From the NCBI RefSeq assembly GCF_003149085.1, contig NZ_QGDT01000006.1:186001-250000 (forward strand): 64,000 nt of DNA. Reading direction: 5' to 3'. Made by a program: the position numbers and the translations under genes. The notes below the pieces were generated by a model. That model worked only from the letters and a program-made list of their open reading frames with translations. It searched no databases and was not told the DNA's origin. Source of the DNA: Dyadobacter jejuensis (GTDB lineage: Bacteria > Bacteroidota > Bacteroidia > Cytophagales > Spirosomataceae). Of the stretch, positions 28,293-37,129 are shown one piece after another (the stretch's first letter is position 1; every line of letters begins with the position of its first letter).

Positions 28293-28889
28293 TCACTTCC
28301 TCTGATTACGTATTCTGCTTAAGGTACTCGGGGTAATATTGAGGTAGGAGGCTTGAATATTAACGGATATTCTGCCGGTAATTCCTGGATACTGTTTTTC
28401 AAAAAATGCCAACCGATCGGCCGCCGAACGTAATCCGCACATCCTTACACGCATGTCCATTAGTTCAAAAGTGCTTTCATGGGTAAGGTGCCCCATTTCA
28501 GGATATAATTCTGATAAGGCTTTATAGTTCTGATAGGATAGTTGGTAGAGGGTAGAGGGTTCCAATGTTTCGATATAGTAATGGCCCGGCTTCTGATACA
28601 AAAAGCTACTAATATCGGTCAAAAAACCAAAAGCAGGAATAATCCAGGTGGTAATTTCGGCAGGCTGGGCGTTCTGTTCTAACACTTTGATCAAAGTCAA
28701 ATCCTGCTCTAAATAATAAGCTCGAAGTATTCCCACATCAACAAACCAAAGATTACTGGCGATATCCCCTGCGGATAACAATAGTTTCCCGGCTGGGACA
28801 TTTACCTTTGTAAAAAACGGAATAGCCGCTTCAAAATTCTCTGGAGCTATACCAGCAAATTCAGCAAGACCATTTATAAATTTCTCCAT
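28293..28889 (-). CDS. Crp/Fnr-family transcriptional regulator
   Basis: A 198-residue protein with an N-terminal cyclic-nucleotide-binding-like beta-barrel (FFTKVNVPAGKLLLSAGD, LWFVDVGILRAYY) and a C-terminal helix-turn-helix (ISVNIQASYLNITPSTLSRIRNQ). The phosphate-binding cassette Arg typical of true cAMP binders is not evident, as in most Bacteroidota members of this group, so the ligand is unknown. It begins with ATG and looks intact. It sits in the AT-rich island between the two damaged genes and has no obvious adjacent target operon. Confidence 0.85.
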   Translation of the reverse strand: MEKFINGLAEFAGIAPENFEAAIPFFTKVNVPAGKLLLSAGDIASNLWFVDVGILRAYYLEQDLTLIKVLEQNAQPAEITTWIIPAFGFLTDISSFLYQKPGHYYIETLEPSTLYQLSYQNYKALSELYPEMGHLTHESTFELMDMRVRMCGLRSAADRLAFFEKQYPGITGRISVNIQASYLNITPSTLSRIRNQRK

Positions 28890-29054
28890 TAAAAAGACTT
28901 TGGGTATACCAATATAAAAAAATCGACCTCAATAGTTAATTTAAAGCTACTTAAATTAACTGCATATTTTATTAAAATATGTTCTATTGTCTTGAACTAA
29001 TGACTTCATGCTTCAAAAACCGGTAAACAAAATCAAAAATCACAAGCTCAGAAA

Positions 29055-29433
29055 TCACCCCTGAGTCCCATAACCCTTATCCATACGATTCCCTATCAGC
29101 ATAGTAAACACGAACCCAACGGTGAAGGCAAGGGCGGGCACTATATTATAATTTCCGATATCATTGAATAGCGTTTCAGAATATCCAAACATCACTAGGC
29201 CAATGAGGTAGGACAAAAAAAGATCCCGCATTGAAAACTTCCTCTTGCTAAACAGCCGAATGAATACCACTACAAATGCCATCAAGAAATAATGAACGAA
29301 TTCAAAGTACTGCCTGTAAGCTGGATAATCGTTCTCTATAAAGCTGATGACAAACAAGGCAATAGCGCCCAAAATGCCCCATACTAAAAATATTCTTCTG
29401 GACTGGTTTATTGGAAAAGTAATTTTTATACAT
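29055..29433 (-). pseudogene. Small membrane protein gene with a 5' frameshift
   Basis: The open frame (29372 to 29055, 105 codons) has only a TTG start that falls inside the first membrane helix. In-frame codons upstream read ITFPINQSRRIFLVWGI, completing that helix, but carry no ATG. The ATG at 29433 is out of frame by one: removing one A from the run of five at 29423-29427 gives MYKITFPINQSRR and a 125-residue protein with about four membrane helices (for example FVHYFLMAFVVVFIRLF). Either the gene is frameshifted, translated from a rare start, or the run is miscalled. Function unknown. Confidence 0.55.
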
Positions 29434-29639
29434 TAAAATCATCGACTGCCACCTATATCAGTAGCCTACATCAGCCATGCAATCAGGGCCTGCATTTTGT
29501 AAATATATAAACTAATTTGAATAATTAGAATTAATATTTTAAAGACTAAAAATTAACATACAACTCAACCTATACGAGTAAATACAACCAATTTAATAAG
29601 CAATTATTATTACAGGTACGTAAATCGGCTTTAGGTTTT

Positions 29640-29810
29640 AGGACTAAGGCCATAAAACAGGCTACAACCCCAGGGGAAATAGACACTAATCGATAACCCA
29701 GGGCGAATGGCCGATCGCCGAAACTAAGTGCTGTAGGTGCGTTTATCAATAACATCCTGCATGCCTACCAACTCCATAGCGACGTAGGTGCGGCATAGCA
29801 TGATGACGAA
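29640..29810. repeat. Candidate degenerate interspersed repeat
   Basis: The sequence GGCCATAAAACAGGC ... AACCCAGGGCGAATGGCC ... GTGCTGTAGGTGCG ... CATGCCTACCAACTCC resembles a dispersed non-coding repeat I recall from Cytophagales genomes (recall, not a search). It contains the 9-base direct repeat GTAGGTGCG at 29733-29741 and 29784-29792, and a short meaningless ORF on the minus strand typical of such repeats. No second copy is present in this window. Confidence 0.4.
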
Positions 29811-29830
29811 CATCGAAGAACATATCAAAA

Positions 29831-29857
29831 AAAATCCCTGCCGAACTCGGCAGGGAT
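29831..29857 (-). terminator. Intrinsic terminator of carA
   Basis: ATCCCTGCCGA and TCGGCAGGGAT form an 11-pair perfect stem with a two-base loop; on the minus strand eight Ts follow. Confidence 0.92.
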
Positions 29858-29866
29858 AGGAAAGTA

Positions 29867-30967
29867 TTAAGCGTTAAGAAGCGCGGTAAACTGATCGAAC
29901 AGATAGCGGGAGTCGTGTGGCCCGGGCGATGCCTCGGGGTGATACTGCACCGAAAAGGCCGGGTGGTCTGTACGGCGTATCCCTTCTATAGTCTTATCAT
30001 TCAGGTTCACATGGGTGATCTCCACGTTGGGGTGGTTACTGATCTCCTCAGGATTGACTGCAAAGCCGTGGTTTTGGCTACTTATCTCACATAAGCCTGT
30101 TAGTAGGTTCTTAACGGGGTGGTTAAGGCCACGGTGTCCATGGTGCATTTTATAGGTGCTAATACCGCTGGAAAGCGCCAATAACTGGTGCCCTAGGCAT
30201 ATGCCAAACACGGGCTTATTGCTAGCCACCATTTTGGTAACATTTTCTACGGCATAGCCCATCGATGCCGGATCGCCCGGTCCGTTAGAGATAAAGAAAC
30301 CGTCGGGGTTCCATTGCATCACCTCTTCATAAGGAGTACGAGCGGGGAACACTTTGCAATAACAGCCCCTCTGGGTGAGGTTATCTAAGATGCTCTTTTT
30401 GATCCCGTAGTCCATCACGGCCACGCGCCATTTGCTATGGCCTTCGTTGCCCATAAAATAAGGCTCAGAGGTGGTTACTTCCGACGAAAGCTCCAGACCA
30501 TCCATAGAAGGTACTTTTTTGAGTTCTTCCATCAGGGCCACTTCGTCGAGTATTTCGGAAGAAATAATGGCATTCATCACCCCCTTTTCGCGTACATGGC
30601 GTACGATATGGCGGGTATCGACATTGCTTATTCCTACGATCTTAGCCCTTTCAAAATACTCTTGAAGGGAGAAGTCGGCGGTATGGCGCGAATACACCTG
30701 AGAGAAGGTGTTACATACCATTCCTTTGATTTTTACAGACCCAGACTCTTCCTCATCTTCCAGCTGCACGCCATAGTTGCCTATATGCGAATTGGTATTG
30801 ACGATGATCTGGCCATAGTACGACGGATCGGTATAGATCTCCTGGTAGCCAGTCATGCCGGTATTGAAGCAAAGCTCACCACCGGTGGTGCCGTCAATGC
30901 CCAGGGCTAACCCTCTGTAAGCGGTTCCATCTTCCAACAAAAGCAATGCCTCTTTCTTGTGACCCAT
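29867..30967 (-). CDS. carA: Carbamoyl-phosphate synthase small (glutaminase) subunit
   Basis: Hydrolyses glutamine and channels ammonia to CarB for carbamoyl phosphate, feeding arginine and pyrimidine synthesis. The N-terminal half holds LLLEDGTAYRGLALG and GVVF-like CarA blocks (GMTGYQEIYTDPSYYGQI); the C-terminal class I amidotransferase domain has the nucleophile Cys in GICLGHQLLAL and the catalytic His/Glu in QYHPEASPGPHD. Length 366 residues is normal. carB is not in the window. A minus-strand TAATTTTG (31057 to 31050) is a candidate -7 box, and the gene is separated from rplQ by a terminator. Confidence 0.97.
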   Translation of the reverse strand: MGHKKEALLLLEDGTAYRGLALGIDGTTGGELCFNTGMTGYQEIYTDPSYYGQIIVNTNSHIGNYGVQLEDEEESGSVKIKGMVCNTFSQVYSRHTADFSLQEYFERAKIVGISNVDTRHIVRHVREKGVMNAIISSEILDEVALMEELKKVPSMDGLELSSEVTTSEPYFMGNEGHSKWRVAVMDYGIKKSILDNLTQRGCYCKVFPARTPYEEVMQWNPDGFFISNGPGDPASMGYAVENVTKMVASNKPVFGICLGHQLLALSSGISTYKMHHGHRGLNHPVKNLLTGLCEISSQNHGFAVNPEEISNHPNVEITHVNLNDKTIEGIRRTDHPAFSVQYHPEASPGPHDSRYLFDQFTALLNA

Positions 30968-31070
30968 ATTTGATTCTATATTTATACTATTGGTTAATTT
31001 GTGCCGATATCATAACCATCTATCGGCTGTTTCGGTTTGATTCCCTATGCAAAATTAAAAAATTAGCCAT

Positions 31071-31106
31071 AAAAAGGGGTTAAACGACAACGCCTAACCC
31101 CTTTTT
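31071..31106. terminator. Terminator at the end of the ribosomal superoperon
   Basis: AAAAAGGGGTTA and TAACCCCTTTTT pair perfectly over 12 bases with a 12-base loop, 28 bases past the rplQ stop, with T runs on both strands. Confidence 0.9.
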
Positions 31107-31134
31107 ACTAAACAAATTTCATATTGCAATATGC

Positions 31135-31863
31135 TTATTCACTTGCAGTATCGGTTTCACGTCCACCATCAAGTTCATCTTGCAATTTTTTCAACTCGTC
31201 CCATTTGCCATCGGCAGCCAGTTGAGCCTGAGCAGGCCAAGTAGCAGGGCTATGTGCGTTGTATTGAGGGCCGGCTTTTTCCAACAACTCCTGAATCGCT
31301 TCTGGAGTCGATGCTGCTAGTTGAGCGAAAGTGGCGATACCACCTTCCGTCAAGATATCAGCGATCTTAGGACCTACCCCTTCTATTTTCTTCAAGTCAT
31401 CGCCTTCGGCTACGACCTCGGCAGCTGGAGCAGCGGCTTTCTTACCACCACGACGGCTACGACGTGTTTTGGCAGGTTTGTCGGCATTAGCCAGAAGAAG
31501 AGCATCGTTAAAGTCAACCAATTCGATCATAGCCACCTCTGCAGCATCACCCAATCGGTTACCCAATTTGATAATACGCGTGTAGCCACCAGGACGGTTG
31601 GCAATTTTATCAGAAACGTTACCGAAAAGTTCTTTTACCGACTCCTTATCGTTCAGGTAAGAGAATACAACCCTTCTATTGTGGGTGGTATCTTCTTTGG
31701 CCTTCGTAAGAAGAGGCTCAACATAACCTCTCAATTCTTTGGCCTTAGCCAAAGTAGTTTCAATTCTTTTGTGGATAATCAAAGAAGAAGCCATGTTCGA
31801 TAACATCGCCTTGCGGTGAGATGCCGTTCTTCCTAAGTGATTATCTTTCTTACCGTGTCTCAT
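31135..31863 (-). CDS. rplQ: Ribosomal protein L17 with C-terminal helix-hairpin-helix extension
   Basis: The first ~120 residues are L17 ([33 protein letters not shown]), which binds 23S rRNA near the tunnel exit. A basic, Ala-rich linker ([18 protein letters not shown]) then leads to a domain of about 75 residues starting [20 protein letters not shown], a helix-hairpin-helix of the kind that binds nucleic acid, followed by [19 protein letters not shown]. Total 242 residues against about 120-130 in E. coli. Last gene of the alpha-type cluster, 75 bases after rpoA. Confidence 0.96.
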   Translation of the reverse strand: MRHGKKDNHLGRTASHRKAMLSNMASSLIIHKRIETTLAKAKELRGYVEPLLTKAKEDTTHNRRVVFSYLNDKESVKELFGNVSDKIANRPGGYTRIIKLGNRLGDAAEVAMIELVDFNDALLLANADKPAKTRRSRRGGKKAAAPAAEVVAEGDDLKKIEGVGPKIADILTEGGIATFAQLAASTPEAIQELLEKAGPQYNAHSPATWPAQAQLAADGKWDELKKLQDELDGGRETDTASE

Positions 31864-31938
31864 TTTGTTTATTGTTTAGTTGCTTCGAGCAGCGTACCTA
31901 CGCGCTTCAGAATACATACTGATTATGGAATTACTTTT

Positions 31939-32928
31939 TTACTCTTCGTCTAACCGATATTTGGCGACGTCCATTCCAAATGTGAGTTGTTTGTCAGCAA
32001 CGAGCTGCTCCAACTCAGTAAGCGACTTTTTACCAAAATTACGGAACTTCATCATGTCCGAAATTTCAAGCCGTACCAAATCCCCAAGGGACTTAACATC
32101 CGCCGATTTAAGACAGTTGTAAGCACGAACAGAAAGATCCAACTCCGACAAGGAAGTTTTCAACAGTTTCCGCATGCGCAACATCTCTTCATCTACTTGA
32201 TTATCTTCTTCCGCTTTTTGCTTTTCGAAGGTCATTGTCTGATCCGAGAAGAGCATAAAGTGTTGGATCAATATATTGGCGGCTCCTTTAAGGGCATCCT
32301 CCGGATGGATAGAACCATCGGTTTGGATGTCGATCAGCAAGCGCTCATAATCGGTCCTTTGTTCTACACGTGTATTTTCAACACTGTATTTTACATTTTT
32401 GATCGGAGTATAGATCGAATCTACTGCTATGAAACCAAAGGGAAGTTCGTTCGCTCTAGGTTCATCGGCAGGTATATAACCTCTACCTTTGTCCAACAAA
32501 AGTTCCATTTCGAACTCTTTGTTGTCGTCGATATGGCAAATTACAAGATCAGGATTCAAAACTTCGTATGTGTTGGTAAACTTACCAATATCGCCAGCCG
32601 TAATGACAGAGACATTCTTAAGGTTCACCACGATACGGCTTTCGTTCAAATCTGAAACTTTTTTAAAACGAACCTGTTTCAGGTTCAGGATGATTTCCGT
32701 AACATCCTCTACAATACCTTCAATTGAAGAAAACTCATGAAGCACACCAGGGAACTTCACACTCGTTATGGCGTAGCCCTCTAAAGATGAAAGTAGTATT
32801 CTACGCAACGCATTTCCTATCGTTACGCCGTATCCTTTCTCTAAAGGCTTAAACTCAAACAACCCATGAAAGTCGTCTGCTTTTTCCATGACGACCTTAT
32901 CAGGCATTTGGAAAGCTAATATTGACAT
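31939..32928 (-). CDS. rpoA: RNA polymerase alpha subunit
   Basis: Nucleates polymerase assembly and contacts promoter DNA and activators. N-terminal domain: [20 protein letters not shown] and [21 protein letters not shown]-terminal domain: [19 protein letters not shown] and [16 protein letters not shown], the double helix-hairpin-helix that binds UP elements. Length 329 residues is standard. It is preceded by a 128-base spacer with two unusual hairpins after rpsD, in contrast with the tighter spacing elsewhere. Confidence 0.98.
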   Translation of the reverse strand: MSILAFQMPDKVVMEKADDFHGLFEFKPLEKGYGVTIGNALRRILLSSLEGYAITSVKFPGVLHEFSSIEGIVEDVTEIILNLKQVRFKKVSDLNESRIVVNLKNVSVITAGDIGKFTNTYEVLNPDLVICHIDDNKEFEMELLLDKGRGYIPADEPRANELPFGFIAVDSIYTPIKNVKYSVENTRVEQRTDYERLLIDIQTDGSIHPEDALKGAANILIQHFMLFSDQTMTFEKQKAEEDNQVDEEMLRMRKLLKTSLSELDLSVRAYNCLKSADVKSLGDLVRLEISDMMKFRNFGKKSLTELEQLVADKQLTFGMDVAKYRLDEE

Positions 32929-32981
32929 AGTCTTTGCTCCTTTTATAGTAGTAAATGATAGTTGATCACGCTACCGTTACC

Positions 32982-32995
32982 TTTGCGATCGCAAA
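32982..32995. promoter_or_regulatory. 14-bp perfect palindrome in the rpsD-rpoA spacer
   Basis: TTTGCGATCGCAAA is a perfect palindrome. It is flanked by two copies of ACCGTTACC (32973-32981 and 32999-33007). It could be an operator or, in the transcript, a short hairpin ahead of rpoA. I know of no protein that binds this sequence in the group. Confidence 0.45.
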
Positions 32996-33010
32996 ATAAC
33001 CGTTACCGGC

Positions 33011-33044
33011 CAATAGCACGTTACCGAAGAGTAACGTGCTATTG
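33011..33044 (-). promoter_or_regulatory. 14-pair perfect hairpin just after rpsD
   Basis: CAATAGCACGTTAC, loop CGAAGA, GTAACGTGCTATTG. It begins 12 bases after the rpsD stop on the minus strand and lacks a T tract, so it is more likely a processing, stabilising or regulatory element than a terminator. Confidence 0.55.
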
Positions 33045-33056
33045 TAATGAAGATTG

Positions 33057-33662
33057 TTATTTAGAGTACAATTCAACGATCAATTGTTCGTTGATGTTCT
33101 CTGGTATTTGGTCACGCTCAGGGAACGTAACAAATTTACCGCTCAATTGCGAACCATCCCATTCCAACCAGTTGAATCCTCTTGCGCTATGTCCAGAAAG
33201 GCTATCTGAAACGGCTTCCAAAGATTTCGACTTTTCACGAACGGTCACCACTTGACCAGGACGTAAGGAATAAGAAGGGATATTAACGATCTCTCCGTCT
33301 ACCAAGATATGCTTGTGAGATACCAACTGGCGTGCAGCACGACGGGTTGGAGCGATACCCAAGCGGTATACGGTGTTATCCAAGCGAGCTTCGCAATATT
33401 TCAAAAGGTTTTCACCTGTAATACCGTCTTTAACTGAAGCTTTTTCGAATAGGTTACGGAATTGTCTTTCAAGAATACCGTAAATAAATTTCACTTTTTG
33501 CTTTTCCATCAACTGTAAAGCATACTCCGACTTCTTAGGTCTGCGGCCTTTCCCATGAACGCCTGGAGGATAATTTTTCTTTGCAAGCGCCTTGCTGGGA
33601 CCCATGATGGGTTCTCCGTAACGTCTTGCAATCTTCGATTTGGGACCTGTGTAACGTGCCAT
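33057..33662 (-). CDS. rpsD: Ribosomal protein S4
   Basis: Primary 16S rRNA binder that nucleates 30S assembly and in other bacteria represses its own operon. [21 protein letters not shown] at the N-terminus lacks the zinc-binding Cys cluster found in some S4 forms. The S4 RNA-binding domain is [20 protein letters not shown]. Length 201 residues. It follows rpsK by 90 bases. Confidence 0.98.
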   Translation of the reverse strand: MARYTGPKSKIARRYGEPIMGPSKALAKKNYPPGVHGKGRRPKKSEYALQLMEKQKVKFIYGILERQFRNLFEKASVKDGITGENLLKYCEARLDNTVYRLGIAPTRRAARQLVSHKHILVDGEIVNIPSYSLRPGQVVTVREKSKSLEAVSDSLSGHSARGFNWLEWDGSQLSGKFVTFPERDQIPENINEQLIVELYSK

Positions 33663-33752
33663 TAAAAAACTTGTGTTAACTTAATTAAAAAAAACCATTC
33701 TGTAACCCCAGTGTCCAAATTACGAATGGATACCGCCCGAGAGCGATATAAT

Positions 33753-34148
33753 TTATACTCTCCGACGTTTTGGAGGACGACAACCGTTGTGCGGAAGTGG
33801 AGTAATATCACGAATGATGGTAACCTCGATACCAGAATTCTGGATGGTACGGATAGCCGACTCACGGCCCGATCCTGGTCCTTTTACGAACACTTCAGCC
33901 TTGCGCATACCCAAGTCGAAAGCGACTTGTGCTGCACTAGATGCCGCTGTTTGAGCAGCATACGGCGTGTTCTTTTTAGAACCGCGGAAACCCATTTTAC
34001 CAGCAGAACCCCAGGAAATCACCTGACCGTTCAAATTGGTGATAGAAATGATGATATTGTTAAAAGAGGCCTTGATGTGAACTTGTCCCACCGGCTCTAC
34101 TACAACAACTCTTTTCTTCGCTTTGTCTTTTCTTTTATTTTGTGCCAT
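33753..34148 (-). CDS. rpsK: Ribosomal protein S11
   Basis: Platform protein contacting the mRNA E-site region. A basic N-terminus ([15 protein letters not shown]) precedes [20 protein letters not shown] and the conserved [17 protein letters not shown] and [13 protein letters not shown] end. Length 131 residues matches the family. It follows rpsM after 42 bases. Confidence 0.98.
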   Translation of the reverse strand: MAQNKRKDKAKKRVVVVEPVGQVHIKASFNNIIISITNLNGQVISWGSAGKMGFRGSKKNTPYAAQTAASSAAQVAFDLGMRKAEVFVKGPGSGRESAIRTIQNSGIEVTIIRDITPLPHNGCRPPKRRRV

Positions 34149-34190
34149 TGCTTATGTAATAAGTGTGCCTTTAACGACACCGCTCATTTG

Positions 34191-34568
34191 TTATTTAGTA
34201 GCCTTTTTCTTGTTCGCGATTGTTTTGCGTTTACCCTTACGAGTACGAGAGTTATTCTTGGTACGCTGACCACGCAATGGCAATCCCTTACGATGACGAA
34301 GACCACGATAGCATGCAATGTCCATTAGGCGCTTAATACTAAGCTGTACCTCCGACTTAAGCGCACCTTCTACCTTAAATTCACCTGCGATTACCGAGCG
34401 GACGGCTCCAGACTCATCGTCTGACCAATCAATCACTTTCTTATTAACGTCAACGCCAGCTTTGTCCAGGATTTTCTTGGCCGAACTACGGCCAATTCCA
34501 TAAATATAAGTTAGCGAGATCTCACCCCTTTTGCGGTCGGGAATATCAACTCCAGAAATACGTGCCAT
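34191..34568 (-). CDS. rpsM: Ribosomal protein S13
   Basis: Head protein that contacts the P-site tRNA and bridges to L5. [21 protein letters not shown] and [12 protein letters not shown] are canonical; the C-terminal basic tail ([18 protein letters not shown]) reaches toward tRNA. Length 125 residues. It is 5 bases downstream of rpmJ. Confidence 0.98.
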   Translation of the reverse strand: MARISGVDIPDRKRGEISLTYIYGIGRSSAKKILDKAGVDVNKKVIDWSDDESGAVRSVIAGEFKVEGALKSEVQLSIKRLMDIACYRGLRHRKGLPLRGQRTKNNSRTRKGKRKTIANKKKATK

Positions 34569-34573
34569 AATTA

Positions 34574-34690
34574 TTAACCTTGTCTTTGTTTATACCGAGG
34601 ATTCTTTTTGTTTATCACATAAATCTTTCCCTTTCGGCGAATTACCTTGCAGTCTACACTGCGTTTTTTAACTGATGCTTTAACTTTCAT
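34574..34690 (-). CDS. rpmJ: Ribosomal protein L36, zinc-free form
   Basis: A 38-residue ORF reading [20 protein letters not shown] through to [10 protein letters not shown]. Compared with the zinc-binding form (Cys11, Cys14, Cys27, His33) only Cys14 remains; the other positions are Ser, Asn and Tyr. So this is the zinc-independent type. It lies between infA and rpsM, its usual place in the cluster. Confidence 0.95.
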   Translation of the reverse strand: MKVKASVKKRSVDCKVIRRKGKIYVINKKNPRYKQRQG

Positions 34691-34727
34691 CTTTATTGAC
34701 CTTATGTGTTGTTCACTAGACTAAGCC

Positions 34728-34946
34728 CTATTTGTACCGATACACAATTCTTGCTTTCGATAGGTCATAAGGCGACATTTCCAATTTAACTCTATCCCCT
34801 GGTAAGATTTTGATGTAGTGCATCCTCATTTTACCAGATATATGTGCAATGACTTCGTGCTTGTTTTCTAATTCCACCCGAAACATTGCGTTCGACAGAG
34901 CTTCAATGATTACTCCGTCTTGTTCGATTGATGCTTGTTTTGCCAT
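34728..34946 (-). CDS. infA: Translation initiation factor IF-1
   Basis: An OB-fold protein of 72 residues that blocks the A site during initiation. [52 protein letters not shown] and the YRYK C-terminus match the family. It follows map by only 8 bases and is probably translationally linked to it. Confidence 0.98.
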   Translation of the reverse strand: MAKQASIEQDGVIIEALSNAMFRVELENKHEVIAHISGKMRMHYIKILPGDRVKLEMSPYDLSKARIVYRYK

Positions 34947-34954
34947 TCGTTAAT

Positions 34955-35755
34955 TTATTGGTTCACAACAACCGCTAGGCTGGTGTTGGCCGTTACTTGT
35001 TCTATGTAGTCAAATGTTGTGAGTATCTCCGCTTGGCCCTTCCGTACTACTACTGTATGTTCAAAATGAGCCGAGCATTTGCGATCTGCCGTGCGGATGG
35101 TCCAACCATCCCTTTCTTGTACTACTCCTTTGGTACCAAGATTAATCATCGGCTCTATGGCCAAGACCATCCCTTCCTTCAGTTTGATACCCTTGCCCCG
35201 TTTACCATAATTAGGTACTTCGGGACTTTCGTGTAAGCTTCTACCAATTCCGTGGCCTACCAGCTCTCTCACTACACTGTAACCTCTTTGTTCAACGAAA
35301 TTTTGAATAGCAAAACCTACATCTCCCATGCGCATGCCGTCGGCTACTATAGCTATTCCCTCATAAAGGGACTTTTTGGTGGCTACCAACAGTTCTCTCA
35401 CTTCTTGGCTTACTTCCCCTACTGGGTAAGTATATGCGCTGTCGCTATGAAAACCGTTCAACAAAACACCGCAATCGACTGAGAGTATATCTCCATCTCT
35501 TAACTCGTAGTTGCTAGGAAAACCATGTACGACCACTTCGTTTAGAGAGATGCAAAGAGAGGCGGGGAAACCATTGAAACCTTTAAAGGAAGGTACTCCA
35601 CCGTTATCCCTAATGTAAGCTTCTGCGATTTCGTCTAGTTTTTTGGTGGTAACCCCCGGTTTTACCCATTTGGCTACTTCGGCATGTGCCTTACCCAATA
35701 CTTGTGCGCTTTGCTTAATCAGGTCTATCTCCTGCTCTGTCTTGAGATAAATCAT
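34955..35755 (-). CDS. map: Type I methionine aminopeptidase
   Basis: Removes the N-terminal Met from nascent proteins with two metals. Ligands are visible as the Asp pair in LSVDCGVLLNGFHSDSAYTY, His in LVGHGIGRSLHE, Glu in LAIEPMINLG and Glu in AHFEHTVVV. The 266-residue product carries a slightly longer C-terminus than E. coli. It is located between secY and infA (2 bases from secY), as in many bacteria. Confidence 0.97.
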   Translation of the reverse strand: MIYLKTEQEIDLIKQSAQVLGKAHAEVAKWVKPGVTTKKLDEIAEAYIRDNGGVPSFKGFNGFPASLCISLNEVVVHGFPSNYELRDGDILSVDCGVLLNGFHSDSAYTYPVGEVSQEVRELLVATKKSLYEGIAIVADGMRMGDVGFAIQNFVEQRGYSVVRELVGHGIGRSLHESPEVPNYGKRGKGIKLKEGMVLAIEPMINLGTKGVVQERDGWTIRTADRKCSAHFEHTVVVRKGQAEILTTFDYIEQVTANTSLAVVVNQ

Positions 35756-35757
35756 TA

Positions 35758-37071
35758 TTATATTGCTAGACTTTCCGTTCTTCCTTTCACTCGACCCGAC
35801 TTCATCAGGCCTTCATACCGCCGCATTAACAGATGGCTCTCGATTTGCTGCAGGGTATCCAACACCACCCCTACCATAATGAGCAGGGAAGTTCCACCAA
35901 AGAACTGGGAGAAGTCGCTAGACACGCCTAATAAGCTGGCAAAGGCCGGTAAAATCGCTACTAAAGCCAGCATGATAGATCCTGGGAAGGTAATCCGATC
36001 CAAGATGGAACTGATGTATTCCGAAGTCTGCTGGCCAGGCTTGATACCGGGTATAAACCCACCTCCACGTTTCATATCATCGGCAATTTGTTGTGGATTG
36101 ACCGAGATAGCGGTATAGAAGAAAGTAAACACGATAATCAATACCGCAAATAGCAAGTTGTACTGCCAAGTGGTATAGTTGGCGAAGATGGTCGCTACGT
36201 TACTCGCAAAGTCGCTTTTATCGGCGAAGTACGATGCCCCCAATGAAGGGATAAACATCAAGGCTTGTGCGAATATAATAGGCATTACACCGGCAGCATT
36301 CAGCTTTAGAGGCAAATACTGGCGCTGACCACCCATCACCCGGTTGCCCACCACCTGTTTGGCATATTGTATGGGAATACGACGAACCGCCTGGGTGAGC
36401 ATCACAGCCCCCATAATGACAAAGTACAAGGCTACCATTTCCAATACGGTAAGCAGGATTTGACCGCTACCTCTTGAAACAACCTCCTTGTAAATCGCAC
36501 CAGGAAAACGTGAAACGATTCCGATCATAATCAACATGGAAATACCATTTCCTATTCCTTTGTCGGTAATACGCTCCCCTAGCCACATACAAAACATGGT
36601 ACCGGCCGTAAGAACGAACACCGAAGAAATCGAGAACAAGCTCCTAGAAACCAATAAGGCTTCGTCGGGAACAGTAGTATTCAAATAGGCTGTACCTTGT
36701 ACCAGGGTCACGATAATGGTGAGTATTCTGGTAATTTGGTTCAGTTTCTTCCTACCCGACTCCCCTTCTTTTTGCATCTTCTGGAAATATGGCAGGGCCA
36801 TAGTTAACAGCTGAATGGCAATAGAAGCCGAAATGTAAGGCATGATACCCAACGCAAAAATGGAAGCCTTACTAAAGGCTCCACCAAGAAAAGTATCTAA
36901 CAAGCCCAACAAACCTTGGGTGGACACGTTCAATTGATCGGGCTCAACACCAGGTAATGCAACGTAAGACCCTAATCTGAAGATTGTTATAAACAATAGA
37001 GTGTTGAGAATACGAGTTCTCAACTCCTCTATTGAAAATATATGTTGTATTGTTTCAAAAAATCTTTTCAT
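35758..37071 (-). CDS. secY: Preprotein translocase subunit SecY
   Basis: Ten-helix channel of the Sec translocon. Family features: the N-terminal amphipathic region, VALPGVEPDQL, PYISASIAIQLL on helix 2, the plug/ring helices, RIPIQYAKQVVG and the cytosolic loop QQIADDMKRGGGFIPGIKPG, then a C-terminal MRRYEGLMKSG. Length 437 residues. It follows rplO after 58 bases. Confidence 0.98.
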   Translation of the reverse strand: MKRFFETIQHIFSIEELRTRILNTLLFITIFRLGSYVALPGVEPDQLNVSTQGLLGLLDTFLGGAFSKASIFALGIMPYISASIAIQLLTMALPYFQKMQKEGESGRKKLNQITRILTIIVTLVQGTAYLNTTVPDEALLVSRSLFSISSVFVLTAGTMFCMWLGERITDKGIGNGISMLIMIGIVSRFPGAIYKEVVSRGSGQILLTVLEMVALYFVIMGAVMLTQAVRRIPIQYAKQVVGNRVMGGQRQYLPLKLNAAGVMPIIFAQALMFIPSLGASYFADKSDFASNVATIFANYTTWQYNLLFAVLIIVFTFFYTAISVNPQQIADDMKRGGGFIPGIKPGQQTSEYISSILDRITFPGSIMLALVAILPAFASLLGVSSDFSQFFGGTSLLIMVGVVLDTLQQIESHLLMRRYEGLMKSGRVKGRTESLAI

Positions 37072-37129
37072 GTTCTGGGGCTTACATTTGCCTTTCGAAA
37101 GCCAACCGAAGTTGGCTTACTCGAATATG

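Larger units (their letters stand above)
29434..29866. other. AT-rich intergenic interval with probable interspersed repeat
   Basis: The left half is AT-rich with no signal I can name. The right half (about 29640-29810) has a different, GC-richer composition and is described as a repeat separately. The carA terminator closes the interval. Confidence 0.6.

Noticed and set aside
29570..29755. 61-codon ORF on the minus strand
   Set aside because: It falls in the candidate interspersed repeat, has no start context and looks like a translation of the repeat.
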